DNA of 64,000 nt from Plazaster borealis. Lineage: Eukaryota; Echinodermata; Asteroidea; Forcipulatida; Labidiasteridae. The stretch spans positions 2,443,501 through 2,507,500 of the forward strand of contig CM037461.1 in NCBI GenBank assembly GCA_021014325.1, given 5' to 3'. Position 1 is the stretch's first letter; each line of letters begins with the position of its first letter. The notes below the pieces were generated by a model. It was not told where the DNA came from and did not search any database. It saw only the letters and a program-made list of their open reading frames with translations. Positions 1-10,279 of the stretch are shown one piece after another. The position numbers and the translations under genes were made by a program.

Positions 1-170
1 TTAACAAAGAATCAACAATTTGAAAATAAACCCATATATTTCTGGTTCTTATAATTTTCCTGACATTTTTCCAGAAAATAATGAAGTTAAACAAATCCAC
101 AAGATTAGCAATGTCTTGGCGTATAGTGATGATTATACAGAAATAAACGTTATCTAAAGGGTTAAATGTG
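1..170 (-). repeat. Partial copy of the 11.7-kb intron repeat family (family G)
   Basis: The end of this stretch (GTGATGATTATACAGAAAT, then a short run to GGGTTAA) matches the end of the repeat at 11715-12006 and its inverted relatives at 14660-15330 and 41572-41822. The window cuts off its other end. Strand is relative and uncertain. Confidence 0.5.
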
Positions 171-1034
171 CCGTGCCCTGACACCATGGCATCAGTCATT
201 CAAGTAATGAGACTTGAAACCTGACAGATTTCTAAAGTCGTCTACGGTTAGCAGCCAAACTTGCTCCCCGGTTTATTTTTCAACAAGTTTGTTTATCTAA
301 CCCAGTTTTCCGATTATCTAGATGAGCCAAGTAGAGTCATTTGTATAGACCCTGTTCACACTGCAGCCGCCTTGAGTTTGTCCACAGAAGACAATGTGCT
401 CAATAGCGAGGCTACTGTCGGAAACTGTCAGGCGCCTTTGGTGCTGCAAAAGCCAACGAAAATGCCCCCCTGTCCATCCTCCAAAACCGGCAACCCCCTT
501 GTTGAGTTTTATCTCCCACAAAAGCTTTTGACGCAACCTCGTCCCCATGGTTTACTTTATTTCCAATAGTAAACCCACCCTGGGAGGGAAACTCCTTACT
601 TGGACCCTGATTGGACAACGACTGGTGTACCAAAGTCTAACGTAAACATGTTAAGTTGTACTCATTCAGTATTCACCATGTTCACAGCTAGACTATTCTA
701 ATTTGCATTATTATCCAAAAGAATTAGGATATGCAAATGATTCAATACCAGGGTGAGAGAGCGGTCAACCTCGTACTGCTCGACACACCATGGGGACGAG
801 GTTGCTTTTGACTTGATCTTGTGATTACCGTCGTTTCGCAAGAGCAATTTTGAACGAACAGTTGAAGTCGATGACAAAACACCATGGGTGGTTTTCAAAG
901 AGTATCAAATAAAATGGCATTCTTCACCATTTCAACGTGAGGTTTTAGACTTATATTTTTTCCCACTTTCACAAGGAATCTTTCTATTGGAAAATGAGTA
1001 CATCACAAAACTTAACTTGACCTTGGACCCCTCT
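171..1034. other. Intronic sequence with no recognised gene
   Basis: I see no exon here. The stretch at 880-1030 (AATGAGTACATCA and flanks) resembles 21935-22060, so it is an interspersed repeat. The segment around 355-375 shares a short motif (TTCACACTGCAGCCGCC) with the opposite strand near 1590-1610. Confidence 0.5.
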
Positions 1035-1409
1035 TTAAAGGCACTGAACACGTTTGGAAATTGTCAAAGACCAGTGTTCTCACTTGGTGTATCCCAACAA
1101 TATGCATAAAATAACAAGCCTGTGAAAATTTGGGCTCAATTGGTCATCGAAGTTGCAAGAAAATGATGAAAGAAAAAACACCCTTGTTGTACAAATTTGT
1201 GTGCTTTCAGATAGGAATAAAAACTTCTTGCAAGAAGTTTTTATTATTTTAGTGAGAAATTACCTCTTTCTCAAAAACTACGTTACTTCAGAGGGAGTCG
1301 TTTCTCACAATGTTTTATACTCTCAACAGCTCCCCGTTGCTTGTTACCAAGTAAGTTTTTATGCTAATATTTGTTTTGAGTCATTACCAAACGTGTACGA
1401 TACCTTTAA
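1035..1409 (+). mobile_element. TTAA-flanked MITE, family A copy 1
   Basis: A non-coding element of about 367 bp. It begins AGGCACTGAACACGTTTGG and ends in the near-inverse (CCAAACGTGTACGATACCT). It is flanked on both sides by TTAA and has a central palindrome (CTTGCAAG). About a dozen copies lie in the window in both orientations, all with TTAA at the ends. TTAA target duplication is typical of piggyBac-type elements, so this is probably a non-autonomous piggyBac-like MITE. Confidence 0.85.
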
Positions 1410-2130
1410 AGTAAACAGCAGACTATTTCTGTGGCACACTTTTAATGCACATAAGTTTGTTTAGGTCAACTTGGCCAGGGGAGTGAAAAGGGCCGCACAC
1501 CAGCACATGTGGCCAGGACGGTTGCTAACGAAAACGTTTGCTGCAAACTTCCTTTTTTTCTTCCAGGCTTTTTTTACACCAGAAATAGCCAAGGCGGCAG
1601 CAGTGTGAACAACAAAAACGAACCCCTCCATGTTTTTTGACAATTTCCCCTTCCAGTTTTTTACATCATGCCTCATCTGTTATAACTCATTTGTTATAAT
1701 CCTTCACCATGTTTTTGATTCTTTTTTTTTTATTCCCCCCCTCTCTAATCCATCTCATTTGCCCCCCTCCCTCAAAAAACACCCCCCTCGTGATATTTTC
1801 CCCCGACCCCCTTTTCATCCCTCCCCTACCCGTCCACTCCCTTCAAAAACAGATGTCAGGCGGACATGAAGAGACCAAATGCCGATTTTGTGTTTAACGT
1901 TAAGGGTGCCAGGTCAGAACATTGAGTCTCTCTCATCGTACGGTTGTCATTGTGTCATCAGTTTGGTATAACCCTTTCACCAACAGCACATCCGTGTACT
2001 TGCACTCTATTGCACTCACGCCAGTTAACGCGACCAGCTCTGTGTACGAGTGCCGCGTTTGCCGAACCTGCCCACATTCTTTAAAAAGGGCCGTGCATGT
2101 CTTGCATGTATTCGAATGAAACTGAGGGAT
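1410..2130. other. Intronic sequence, including a C-rich polypyrimidine tract
   Basis: 1720-1850 is a long C/T-rich tract (runs of C and T). I see no exon or RNA gene. 1460-1650 contains AAGGCGGCAGCAGTGTGAAC, related to the motif near 355. Confidence 0.5.
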
Positions 2131-2136
2131 CAATTT

Positions 2137-2312
2137 CATAGAGCTACTTAAAAGCAGAAAAGGTAGCTAAGCACTACAAAATTAAGCTTACCAGAATAAG
2201 GTTACCGGCCGGAAATACATTCACATGTAGCATCTGTGACTGGTATCCTGCTTATTTTTGCTGAGCAGAACATGTTTAAGCAATATTTTCTGCTTAAGAA
2301 GCTCTATGAAGT
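2137..2312. mobile_element. Foldback MITE, family H copy 1
   Basis: Inverted ends (ATAGAGCTACTTAAAAGCAG and GCTTAAGAAGCTCTATGAAG) enclose the shared core ACCAGAATAAGGTTACC. Related copies are at 2375-2545, 4434-4596, 12010-12150 and 57262-57462. Confidence 0.7.
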
Positions 2313-2374
2313 TGGGCACTGTTAAGTTCCATGTGCATTCAATGTGAAGAAAACATAGGCACTCCAAAACAGGG

Positions 2375-2545
2375 CTTTTTAAGCACAACAAAATTGCTCA
2401 GTAGTAAAGAAGAATAATGCTGAGCAGAAACAGGTTACCAGCCAAAATACACTGTTTTGTTTATTGCTTCAGACTGGTTCTCTGCTCATTTTTTTTTTTT
2501 TGCTTAGCAAAGCACCATTTTCTGCATACAGCTTCATGATTTTGG
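2375..2545. mobile_element. Foldback MITE, family H copy 2
   Basis: It shares GGTTACCAGCCAAAATAC and GCTTAGCAAAGC with the family. It is more diverged than copy 1 and has an internal T run. Confidence 0.6.
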
Positions 2546-2965
2546 ACCATTGTTTGAATCACGCAAGATTTGCGCAGTCTATGTTGGCGCTTTAGAGTAG
2601 CGTCAACTCTTTTGAGGGTGGGGGGATTAAACGGGTTTTAATATCGGAAGCCGCTTGTTACACAGAGCAGGTCCCACGACGTACTAGAGCACTAACTTAT
2701 CTGCAGTGGCGACTGCTATTAATCTTGCTTGATTGATGGTGACACGTGCATATAGGTTTTTTTTTCTGGAAATACATTTCCAATAGATTCTGCAGAGTCT
2801 TAGATGTACATGTATTTGTAGAGTTTTGGGTTGGTATCTTTTTTTGTTTACACCAAGAGCATTGCTTTAGGAACAAATTAGTACGCAGTTTACTACAGTA
2901 AGCCATTTGTGGGTTAGATTTGAATAATGTCTGGTACCATGACTTGTTTAGTCACAAGGACAGGC

Positions 2966-3721
2966 TTAAAGGGCAGGGTATACTTTTGGTAATTGTCAAA
3001 GACCAGTATCCTCACTTGGTGTATCCCAACAAATGCCTAAAATAACAAACCTGTGAACATTTGGGCTCAATTGGTCATCGAAGTTGCAAGAAAATAAAGA
3101 AAGAAAAAAACACCCTTGTTGCAGAGAATTGTGTGCTTTCAGATGCCTGAGAAAGGCTTCATGCCTGAAGCCTTTCTAAGATTCAAATGTTTGGGTGAAA
3201 AATTACCTCTTTCTCAAAAACTACATTACTTTAAAGGCACTGAACACATTTGGTAATTGTCAAAGACCAGTGTTCTCACTTGGTGTATCCCAACATATGC
3301 ATAAAATAACAAGCCTGTGAAAATTTGGGCTCAATTGGTCATTGAAGTTGCAAGAAAATGATGAAAGAAAAAACACCCTTGTTGTACAAACTTGTGTGCT
3401 TTCAGATAGGAATAAAACTTCTTGCATGAAGTTTATATTATTTTAGTGAGAAATTACCTCTTTCTCAAAAACTATGTTACTTCAGAGGGAGTCGTTTCCT
3501 ACAATGTTTTATACTATCAACAGCTCTCCGTTGTTTGTTACCAAGTAAGTTTTTATGCTAATATTTGTTTTTAGTCATTACCAAACGTGTACGATACCTT
3601 TAAAGGGGGTTGTTTCTGACAATGTTTTATAATATCAACAGCTCTCCAGTGTCCTTTACCAAGTAAGTTGTTATGGTCATCAACTTGTGGGGTAATTGCC
3701 AAAAGTACACCCTACCTTTAA
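2966..3721 (+). mobile_element. TTAA MITE family A copy 2, itself interrupted
   Basis: It begins AGGGCAGGGTATACTTTTGG and ends AGTACACCCTACCT between TTAA sites. It is an older, more diverged member. Copy 3 sits inside it at 3231-3603. Confidence 0.8.
3231..3603 (+). mobile_element. TTAA MITE family A copy 3, nested in copy 2
   Basis: A full-length element, nearly identical to copies 1, 5 and 8. It is inserted in the region of copy 2 that reads TACGTTACTTCAGAGGG in other members. TTAA is present at both ends. Confidence 0.85.
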
Positions 3722-4433
3722 ATTTTAATTCCTCAGACTGTATCGACAGTTACTATGTCACAAGATGCGGGGCAAGCTTTTGCGTAGTTACATAAGAGAC
3801 TGCGAACACCCATACACAATTTTTCATGATTGTGTATGGCACAGTGGTACCAGGGTTTGCTCATCTGGAGGTTGCTATACAAAAGCTTGGCCCGAACCAT
3901 TTGACATAGCAACTGTCTCTATAGTCTGAGGAATTCCAATTTTAGCGGTAAGTTGTGACTAAGCAAGTCATTGTACCAGACTTTATTCAAATCTGACCCA
4001 CAAATTGGTTAATTTGCCCTTTGTATAAGGACGCGTCAAGAGAATTTTTTTGTTTATTTACATTTTTGAAACTTTAAAAAGGATTTTTAACCAGAATCTA
4101 TTTCAGAATGCTATTTTTCTTGGTAAACAAAGATTTAATTTGTTTTAAGTCGGAGGGTATGAACCCTTGTCATGACGATGCTATTCTGGTTTTTCGTACC
4201 TTTCAAATCCTTGCGCAAAACAAACAGTAGCTACAAGGTTTTTAAAAAAAATAACCAAATACAAATCCACTCCTTTTTTAAATCTTTAAAGTTAAACTGC
4301 TTAAGGGTGGTTAAAGGCAAAGATGGTCACAGAAATCTTTTTGTTTTGTTTTTTGTTGTTTTTGTCTTCAGAAAAAAGGTTTTTTTTCTTATCGCCATAT
4401 AATGCCTTTTGTAACACTGAATAAGGGCCATTG

Positions 4434-4596
4434 CCCCTGTGCCCAATTTCAAAGTAGCTAAGCACAACAAAATTATGCTTACCAGAATAAGGTTACTAAT
4501 TCAAACACCATGTCATAAGTTCAATTTTTGACTGGTTTCCTGCTCATTTTCGTGTAGCAGATAAAAATGTTAAGCAAAACTATGATATTGGGCCCT
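4434..4596. mobile_element. Foldback MITE, family H copy 3
   Basis: The ends GCCCAATTTCAAAG and ATATTGGGCCC are inverse. The core CTTACCAGAATAAGGTTAC is shared with copies 1 and 5. Confidence 0.7.
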
Positions 4597-4599
4597 AAT

Positions 4600-5059
4600 T
4601 GAACCAGTCATTTTGAAGATGTCTGCTTTTAACCGAAGTCAGAGAAGTAAGTCGTGGCTTTTTAAAGTCCCTGACACGCTGGTACTCAGCAGCAGATGGT
4701 TACCAATGCGCCAATTGCACAGTTACACATCACTATTCTCTAATTAGCACGTACACGCATGTTCCTTGTTTTCACTTCACACGCTCGCCAAACACTTTTT
4801 TTGAATTTTTGTTTTATTTTCCATTCTTCAAACCGGGACCCAAATGTCATAAAAAAACCTTCAGCAGAAGATATTACTTAGCAAGGGTATTTCTAAAATG
4901 CTTATCAAGTAAACAAGTCCAAAACAAATATGCCCACGCGGCAATTTTTGCTGGTAATTCTTTCATTTCTGCCGTTTAAGGAAGTACATTATTAATAACA
5001 ATAATATTTGAGTCTTATGTAGCGCACATATCCACCAAAAAGATAAACACTTTTTAAGT
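4600..5059. other. Intronic AT-rich sequence, nothing recognised
   Basis: No exon, RNA gene or repeat that I can place. Confidence 0.4.
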
Positions 5060-5290
5060 TTTTTAATTATGAGACCCATTTATGTAGCACCTTATAAGGG
5101 TTTACAAGGTGCTGCGGCGCATTCAGAAGCCACTGCCAGAAACACCGGGGCAAACCCCCTTCTCTTAGCGATAAGTGTAACTGGGTTCTTTTACATGCAT
5201 TACACAACACACAGGACCTACAGCTTTCTGTCCCATCCAAAGGACGAAGCAATAATGGTCAAGTGTCTTGCTTAAGGACACAAGTGTCAA
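5060..5290 (-). mobile_element. SINE body fragment, tRNA-Leu-like SINE family, minus strand
   Basis: It contains the family's landmarks in reverse: ACAAGGTGCTG, CACCGGGGCAAACCC, ACTGGGTTCTTTTACATGCA, GTCCCATCCAAAGGACG and CTTGCTTAAGGACACAAGTG. The tRNA-like head is missing. Confidence 0.7.
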
Positions 5291-5299
5291 AACTGGAAA

Positions 5300-5904
5300 A
5301 TACTTTTTTAAAGAAAGAATGCACAAGATTTGCCCAATTTCAGTTTTTGCTGGACACACTGTTTCCTGAAGAAAACATGTTTTGAAAAAGTCTACAGGAA
5401 TCATAAACCAGTAGACGGCGCTGGAAGGCAAAAAGCGTCCGTACCCTAATGCGAAACTACATCATATTTTCAATTGGTTTTTTACTGGGTCTGTTTGTTT
5501 GTTCTTTTGTTGTTTTGCAAGGGCATTTTGAAGACCCCCCTCTTCCCCCATCCTCCTTCCCAGGTCAACTTACGCATTGTGTAATCCCACCCATTTGTTG
5601 ACAGTTTAAACCCCCGCCCTTGTTCCGCCCTACGTTGTCTTCAACGTGCTCTCCAAGCTGTACTCCCGAGTTTCACTTTGTTGTTTAGTGTGCATTTCTC
5701 ACAGCAAAACGACATGCTTACCTATGATACACCTTTGGTAAAGGATAAAACTGTCTGAACTGCGATGAATTGCAGAGAGAGAGAAAATATAGAGTTCCTG
5801 ATAGACGCCATCTTTGTGGGCATCCTGGGTTTTGGCTTTGAGCGGCGTCAAGCTTTTACATTTTTTACGCAGCCAAGTGGTCCACCAACCAAATCATTCA
5901 AGGA
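5300..5904. other. Intronic sequence, nothing recognised
   Basis: 5530-5640 is C-rich and locally less AT-rich, but I found no open frame with splice signals that fits the channel. Confidence 0.4.
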
Positions 5905-6270
5905 ATAAGCCATTTACGACTTAGATTTGAATAATGTCCGGTACAATGACTTGCTTAGTCGCAAGTTACCGCTTAAATTTGAGTTCCTCAGACTATCGAG
6001 ACAGTTGCTATGTCCCATGATTGGGGGCAAGCTTTTGCGTAGTTACGTAATAGACGACAAAACACCCATACACAATTTTGAATGAATGTGTATGGCACAG
6101 TGGTACCAGGATTTGCTCATCTGGAGGTTGCTATACAAAAGCTTGCCCCGAACCATTTGACATAGCAACTGTCTCTATAGTCTGAGGAATTCAAATTTAA
6201 GCGGTAACTTGTGACTAAGCAAGTCATTGTACCAGATATTATGCAAATCTAACTCACAAATGGCTTATTT
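5905..6270. mobile_element. Foldback element family I, copy 2 (uninterrupted)
   Basis: The arms run AAGCCATTTACGACTTAGAT... and ...CTAACTCACAAATGGCTTAT, with about 125 bases each side pairing. The CTTAAATTTGAG segment is the empty form of the TTAA site occupied in copy 1. Confidence 0.8.
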
Positions 6271-6544
6271 GATAAAGCTCTTGCATACCATCCGTGGAAA
6301 TCATCCATGCATTGTTGTGCTTTTAAAATAATATTTATTCGCACGTAAAGATGGCCGACTGCATTGATGTCAAAAGTACAATATAAAATCATTTACCGAA
6401 GGTGCATCCAGTTCATTTATCATTGTGAATGACGAGGGGCCTTTTTCAATTCACAGCTCCGGCTAGGGCTTACAGCTATCAGCCATTAATGGCTAACTTT
6501 AGCCTAGCCACAGCTGCTATAATCTGAAAAGGGTCTTTTCATTA

Positions 6545-6735
6545 GAAGCTTTGGGCTGCGTCATCATGATCAAAGCAGGCCTGTGGCTCTCACCTAGTTA
6601 CTGAACGCACACGCCCTCCCTCCATATCATACCTATGAAGAGAGTGTGCGCACGTGCAGTAACTTGGTGAGAGTTCATAATTCCAGGTACAGCCACAAGC
6701 CTACTTTGATCATGACGACACAGCCCCTTTAAGTG
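6545..6735. mobile_element. Inverted-repeat element
   Basis: GGCTGCGTCATCATGATCAA and the inverse TTGATCATGACGACACAGCC lie about 170 bases apart, with further pairing inside (CTCACCTAGTTACTG / CAGTAACTTGGTGAG). It is probably a MITE. Confidence 0.65.
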
Positions 6736-6949
6736 TCCACTTGTGAATTAAATGCTCTGTTGTAGTCGTCGCAAATTATGATTTACAGGTAGATTGAGAC
6801 TGGCATGTAACACTGTGTATTAATGTTTCATTCCACGATGTGTCATTTGCTCATACACTACCTTATTTCCTATATCTAAGAAAACGCTAGGTGGCGGCAC
6901 TTTGTACGTTTGTAGGCCATCGATACTGCGGTGGTACATTGCTTACACA

Positions 6950-7235
6950 TCAGGGCTCTCCCCATGCACAAGCTAGCGTATCGGGCCGATACATGCGATT
7001 TGCGTGCCGATACGCGCACATTTTTTATTTAATTTTTTTAGTTTTACAAAAAAAACTCAAGAGAAAACCATATAGAATGCTCCAGATTGCACAGTAGGGC
7101 TTTTAAAACCAAGATAAACACCAAGTAGAAAACATTTTGAAGACCTTGTTTCAATTCAGCGCGCTTCGGCCAAACTTCAAAAATTTGGGTTCAGAATGCC
7201 CCACAGTTTTGAAAAAACCTGGGGAGAACCCTGCA
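6950..7235. mobile_element. MITE family F copy 1
   Basis: Inverse ends read CAGGGCTCTCCCCA and TGGGGAGAACCCTG. Internal CGATACGCGC/TATCGGGCCGATAC and TAAAACCAAGATAAACACCA are shared with copies at 30901-31201, 46945-47105 and 61279-61495. Confidence 0.75.
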
Positions 7236-7364
7236 CATGGTGTGTGAATTGTTAAATTTGAGGAATGCATACTTTTTTTAAAATAACATACACATCATTT
7301 GCAGTGTTCGTTCTAGGACTCGAGTTCAGGACTCTGACCCCAGTCATAAATTTTCGCGACTTGA

Positions 7365-7552
7365 ATCCTTTCTCAGATTGAAATGTTTTGGGGGTGAAAA
7401 ATTAACCGAACCAAAATTACTTCGAAGGGATCAATCTTTTCTGAAAATACTTTATGCTATAAACAGCTACAGTGCTTCTTCTTACCAAGTAAGTTTTTAT
7501 GGTAATTAATTTTTGGAGTATTTACCAATTTATGATCGTACCTTCAACCTGC
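7365..7552 (-). mobile_element. Partial MITE family C
   Basis: It contains CTTTCTCAGATTGAAATG, ATTACTTCGAAGGGAT and CTTACCAAGTAAGTTTTTAT, the inverse of the first half of the element at 26874-27287. Confidence 0.6.
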
Positions 7553-7609
7553 TAGATAGCAGGGGTAACTGTTCACTAGAAATTTGCTATTTCCGAGGAT
7601 TGGTAGAGT

Positions 7610-8313
7610 GACAGTTTCAAATGAAAGAACCTAGACTCCCTGCGTGGAGAGTGTGGAGATATTGTTTATTTTGACATTATGGGGAGTCCTGCCTGTGCGT
7701 GGAGAATGTGGAATGCATGTGTACTGTAATATTGTGTACAAACCGCCTGCCCCATATTCCATGCGTGGTGAGTGTGCCCAACCAATCACTGCATGTCGAT
7801 GGTCTCCGCGCACGGAGAGTGTGCAGATCATAAATATTCATTAATGCAAAATCAATACCCAACGTAAGTGCGCAGAGCTGTCTCCACGCACTCCACACAA
7901 GGAGAGTGTGCAGATCATAAATATTCATTGATGCAAAAGCAATACGCATTGTAAGTGTGCCAAATTGTCTCCACACGCTCCGCGCACGGAAAGTGTGCAG
8001 ATCATAAATTTTCATGGATGCAAAACCAATACCCAACGTAAGTGTGCCGAATTGTCTCCACGCACTCCACGCAAGGAGAGTGTGCAGATTATAAATATTC
8101 ATTGATGCAAAACCAATACCCAACGTAAGTGTGCCGAATTGTCTCTGAGCGCTCCACACAAGGAGAGTGTAGAGATCATGATAGCCATTGTGCTAGCCTA
8201 TACCCAATACATTCCACATTCTCCACGCACAGCAAGACTCCCCATAATGTCAAGTAAACAATATCTCCACACTCTCCACGCAGGGAGTCTAGGTTCTTTC
8301 GTTTAAAACTGTC
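7610..8313. mobile_element. Foldback element with internal 87-bp tandem repeats
   Basis: The outer 100 or so bases at each end are inverse. Left has AGAACCTAGACTCCCTGCGT; right has the complement ending TCTAGGTTCTTTCGTTTAAA. The inside holds tandem units with landmark GGAGAGTGTGCAGAT or a variant at 7814, 7901, 7988, 8075 and 8162, an exact period of 87. This resembles Foldback-type transposons. The long minus-strand open frame here is a product of the repeats. Confidence 0.82.
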
Positions 8314-8510
8314 GCAAGTCAAGTCTGGAAAGGTTAACCAAATTATCCTGGAAACTTCCCAGGAAATTTTACTACATGTGTAAGTGTGAGAGGAGCTTTA
8401 GCACGCATGCGGGTGGTACCATCACAGTAACAATGGCGTACAGTCTGCTGCCACCAAGTGTCTTCATTTAGTCTTTAAGGTCCTTTTTTCTGAATAGACC
8501 TTAGTGTGAC

Positions 8511-8685
8511 TGCACTGCTAAAAATGATATTCTTGAAATCAGAAAAAATATTATTTCTAGAAAACTTTTCTTATGTCACTCCCAAAAATCTGATTAGAAA
8601 AAATTTCTAGGGAGTGACACAAGAATTTGTTTCTTGAAATAAGATTTTGTTTTTCTTATTTCAAGATTACAGTTTTTAACAGTGT
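8511..8685. mobile_element. Short MITE with CACTG ends
   Basis: The ends CACTGCTAAAAATGATATTC and the inverse ending TTTTTAACAGTG frame about 175 bases. Internal pairing includes TTTCTAG/CTAGAAA and AGTGACA/TGTCACT. Confidence 0.65.
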
Positions 8686-8689
8686 AGTT

Positions 8690-9530
8690 ATGGTTTTTCA
8701 TTTTTGCTCAACATAACCAAAATTGTCATTATGACATGATATTATGTAAACCTGACAAACTTTTAGCATCTTGCAACACCCCCAATGCACTTTCTTCACG
8801 CACGTCCTTTATAAATATGCACATCACTTCATGCACAACATGATATAATATAATTTCTATAACCATGATAGATCATAACCCAATTTAGTTTCCATGGCTA
8901 CGGCTGTGCGAGTTGGCTTGCCGTGATGTAGCAACAGCCAGCTGGAGTCATTGCTTCATTCATAGCTACTATAGATTCAATGTAGATAGAGTTTCATTTT
9001 TCCGTATGCTCATTATTAATCCGTGTCCATTTAACAACATTAATGTTATCAGAGGTCCGACTAACACATCTCATGATTGTAGAGTACATTTTCCTTCTAG
9101 GATTGGTAAGGATTTTAACATGGGTTGAATTTAACATGGGTCTGTCGAGTAGCGACTCAGAAAGAATTTATTCATTTCTGTCTCTCTTTATGTTTTCCGT
9201 TTTCTATTTTCCGTAAGCATTGCTTAATCAATTTGTTTAACTTAGCTGATATTAGCAGGGAACCGGTCATGATCAATGGACACTACGCTGCATTTTGGCT
9301 GGTGACCTGTTTCTGCATAGTGATCTATTTCTTTGCGCTTAGCAGGATCACTCACTTTGCAGCTCTGCAGGCCATTAATTTTTTAATTTTTAAAATCCAA
9401 ATAAGACGGTGGCTTAAAAATTGAAATTTGATCGTTTTTGACCAAAATGGGGGATGCCTTTGAATCAAGCAACTTTGGCAATGGCTGTGGCCCTTGAATG
9501 CAAGGATAATGTCAAAGATGTTAATTTTGC
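8690..9530. other. Intronic sequence; one segment resembles MITE family H
   Basis: At 9260-9330 TTTTGGCTGGTGACCTGTTT matches the inverse of family H copy 2. The hydrophobic open frame across it is therefore not a membrane exon. Nothing else recognised. Confidence 0.5.
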
Positions 9531-9539
9531 ATCAGGGAT

Positions 9540-9805
9540 AAAGAATATGTTCTCCAACCTTACACCGATGTATATTAAGCACTGTATGCTCAGTACTTTT
9601 CCGAGTTCGGTGAAAAAAAAAAAAAAAAAATCCACAGGCAAATCACTCGGGTGGGATTCGAGTGGTAAGACATCTGCTCTAGCAACGCAAAGGTCGTGGG
9701 TTCGAATCCTACTCGAGTGATTTGCCTGTAGATTTTTTTTTTACAGAACTCGGGGAAAGTACTGAGTATAAAGTACTTAATACACATCGGTGTAAGGGTG
9801 GAGAA
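9540..9805 (+). mobile_element. tRNA-like element enclosed in inverted repeats (family P)
   Basis: A tRNA-like core with box B GGTTCGAATCC (about 9700) lies between inverse arms: CACCGATGTATATTAAGCAC on the left and GTACTTAATACACATCGGTG on the right, with facing A and T runs. Related pieces are at 33430-33620, 35940-36036 and 36761-36795. Confidence 0.7.
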
Positions 9806-10027
9806 CAAATTATATAATGTCCAAGAATTGGATTTTTTAGAGTTCCGTTCATAGCCACAGCCAAAGTCATTAATTCGGACACAGTTTAAGGTTGTTTGAT
9901 TCGCTGTCAATGTTTAACCCTACCACCATGGTTTCAAAAAGGAGATCTAGTCTTACTGTCTGAAATCTGTTCCTCTTGACAACATCTTCATACTTTATCT
10001 TTGCTTCCGGTTTTTCTAACACAACAG

Positions 10028-10279
10028 CCCGAAACCTCGATCCACAAACGTAGCCGAGACGTCAGCAACAAACGGTGTGGTAACATCGCAGTTTGAGGAG
10101 TACGTGACGGCCTTGTACTGGGCAGCAGCAACCATGACAAGCACGGGCTACGGTGACATCAGCGCCCACACAACCATCGGCCGGGCACTAGCGCTGGCAG
10201 CCATGTTGATTGGCTTGCTGCTGTACGGCTACTGCCTGTCGTCAATCGCTGCCACGCTCGCCAACGCTGATGCTCCAAG
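10028..10279 (+). CDS. CNGK: CNGK exon w1: repeat II pore helix, filter and S6
   Basis: The acceptor follows a pyrimidine tract ending in AACACAACAG and the donor is GTTTGC. The exon enters at phase 2. It encodes a turret rich in Thr/Ser/Asn, then pore helix and filter TMTSTGYGD (GYGD at 10146-10157), then a hydrophobic S6 ending in TLANAD. Pore and S6 share one exon here, whereas repeats III and IV have an intron between them. The matching S5 exon was not found upstream, so the preceding intron is at least about 10 kb. Confidence 0.9.

Larger units (their letters stand above)
2899..4015. mobile_element. Foldback element family I, copy 1, split by nested MITEs
   Basis: The left arm (2899-2969) and the rest (3718-4015) match the uninterrupted copies at 5905-6270 and 59252-59612. 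These fold into two arms of about 125 bases around CCCATACACAATTTT. The interruption lies exactly at a TTAA that the uninterrupted copies retain as CTTAAATTTGA. Confidence 0.8.

Noticed and set aside
7677..8159. 160-codon minus-strand repeat protein
   Set aside because: It is read from the 87-bp tandem units (29 codons each) of the foldback element; no start context or splice signals.
9125..9424. Hydrophobic frame (FWLVTCFCIVIYFF) resembling a membrane exon before the repeat II pore
   Set aside because: The DNA matches the inverse of MITE family H (TTTTGGCTGGTGACCTGTTT). It lacks the S5 motif H..AC.WY and proper splice phase.
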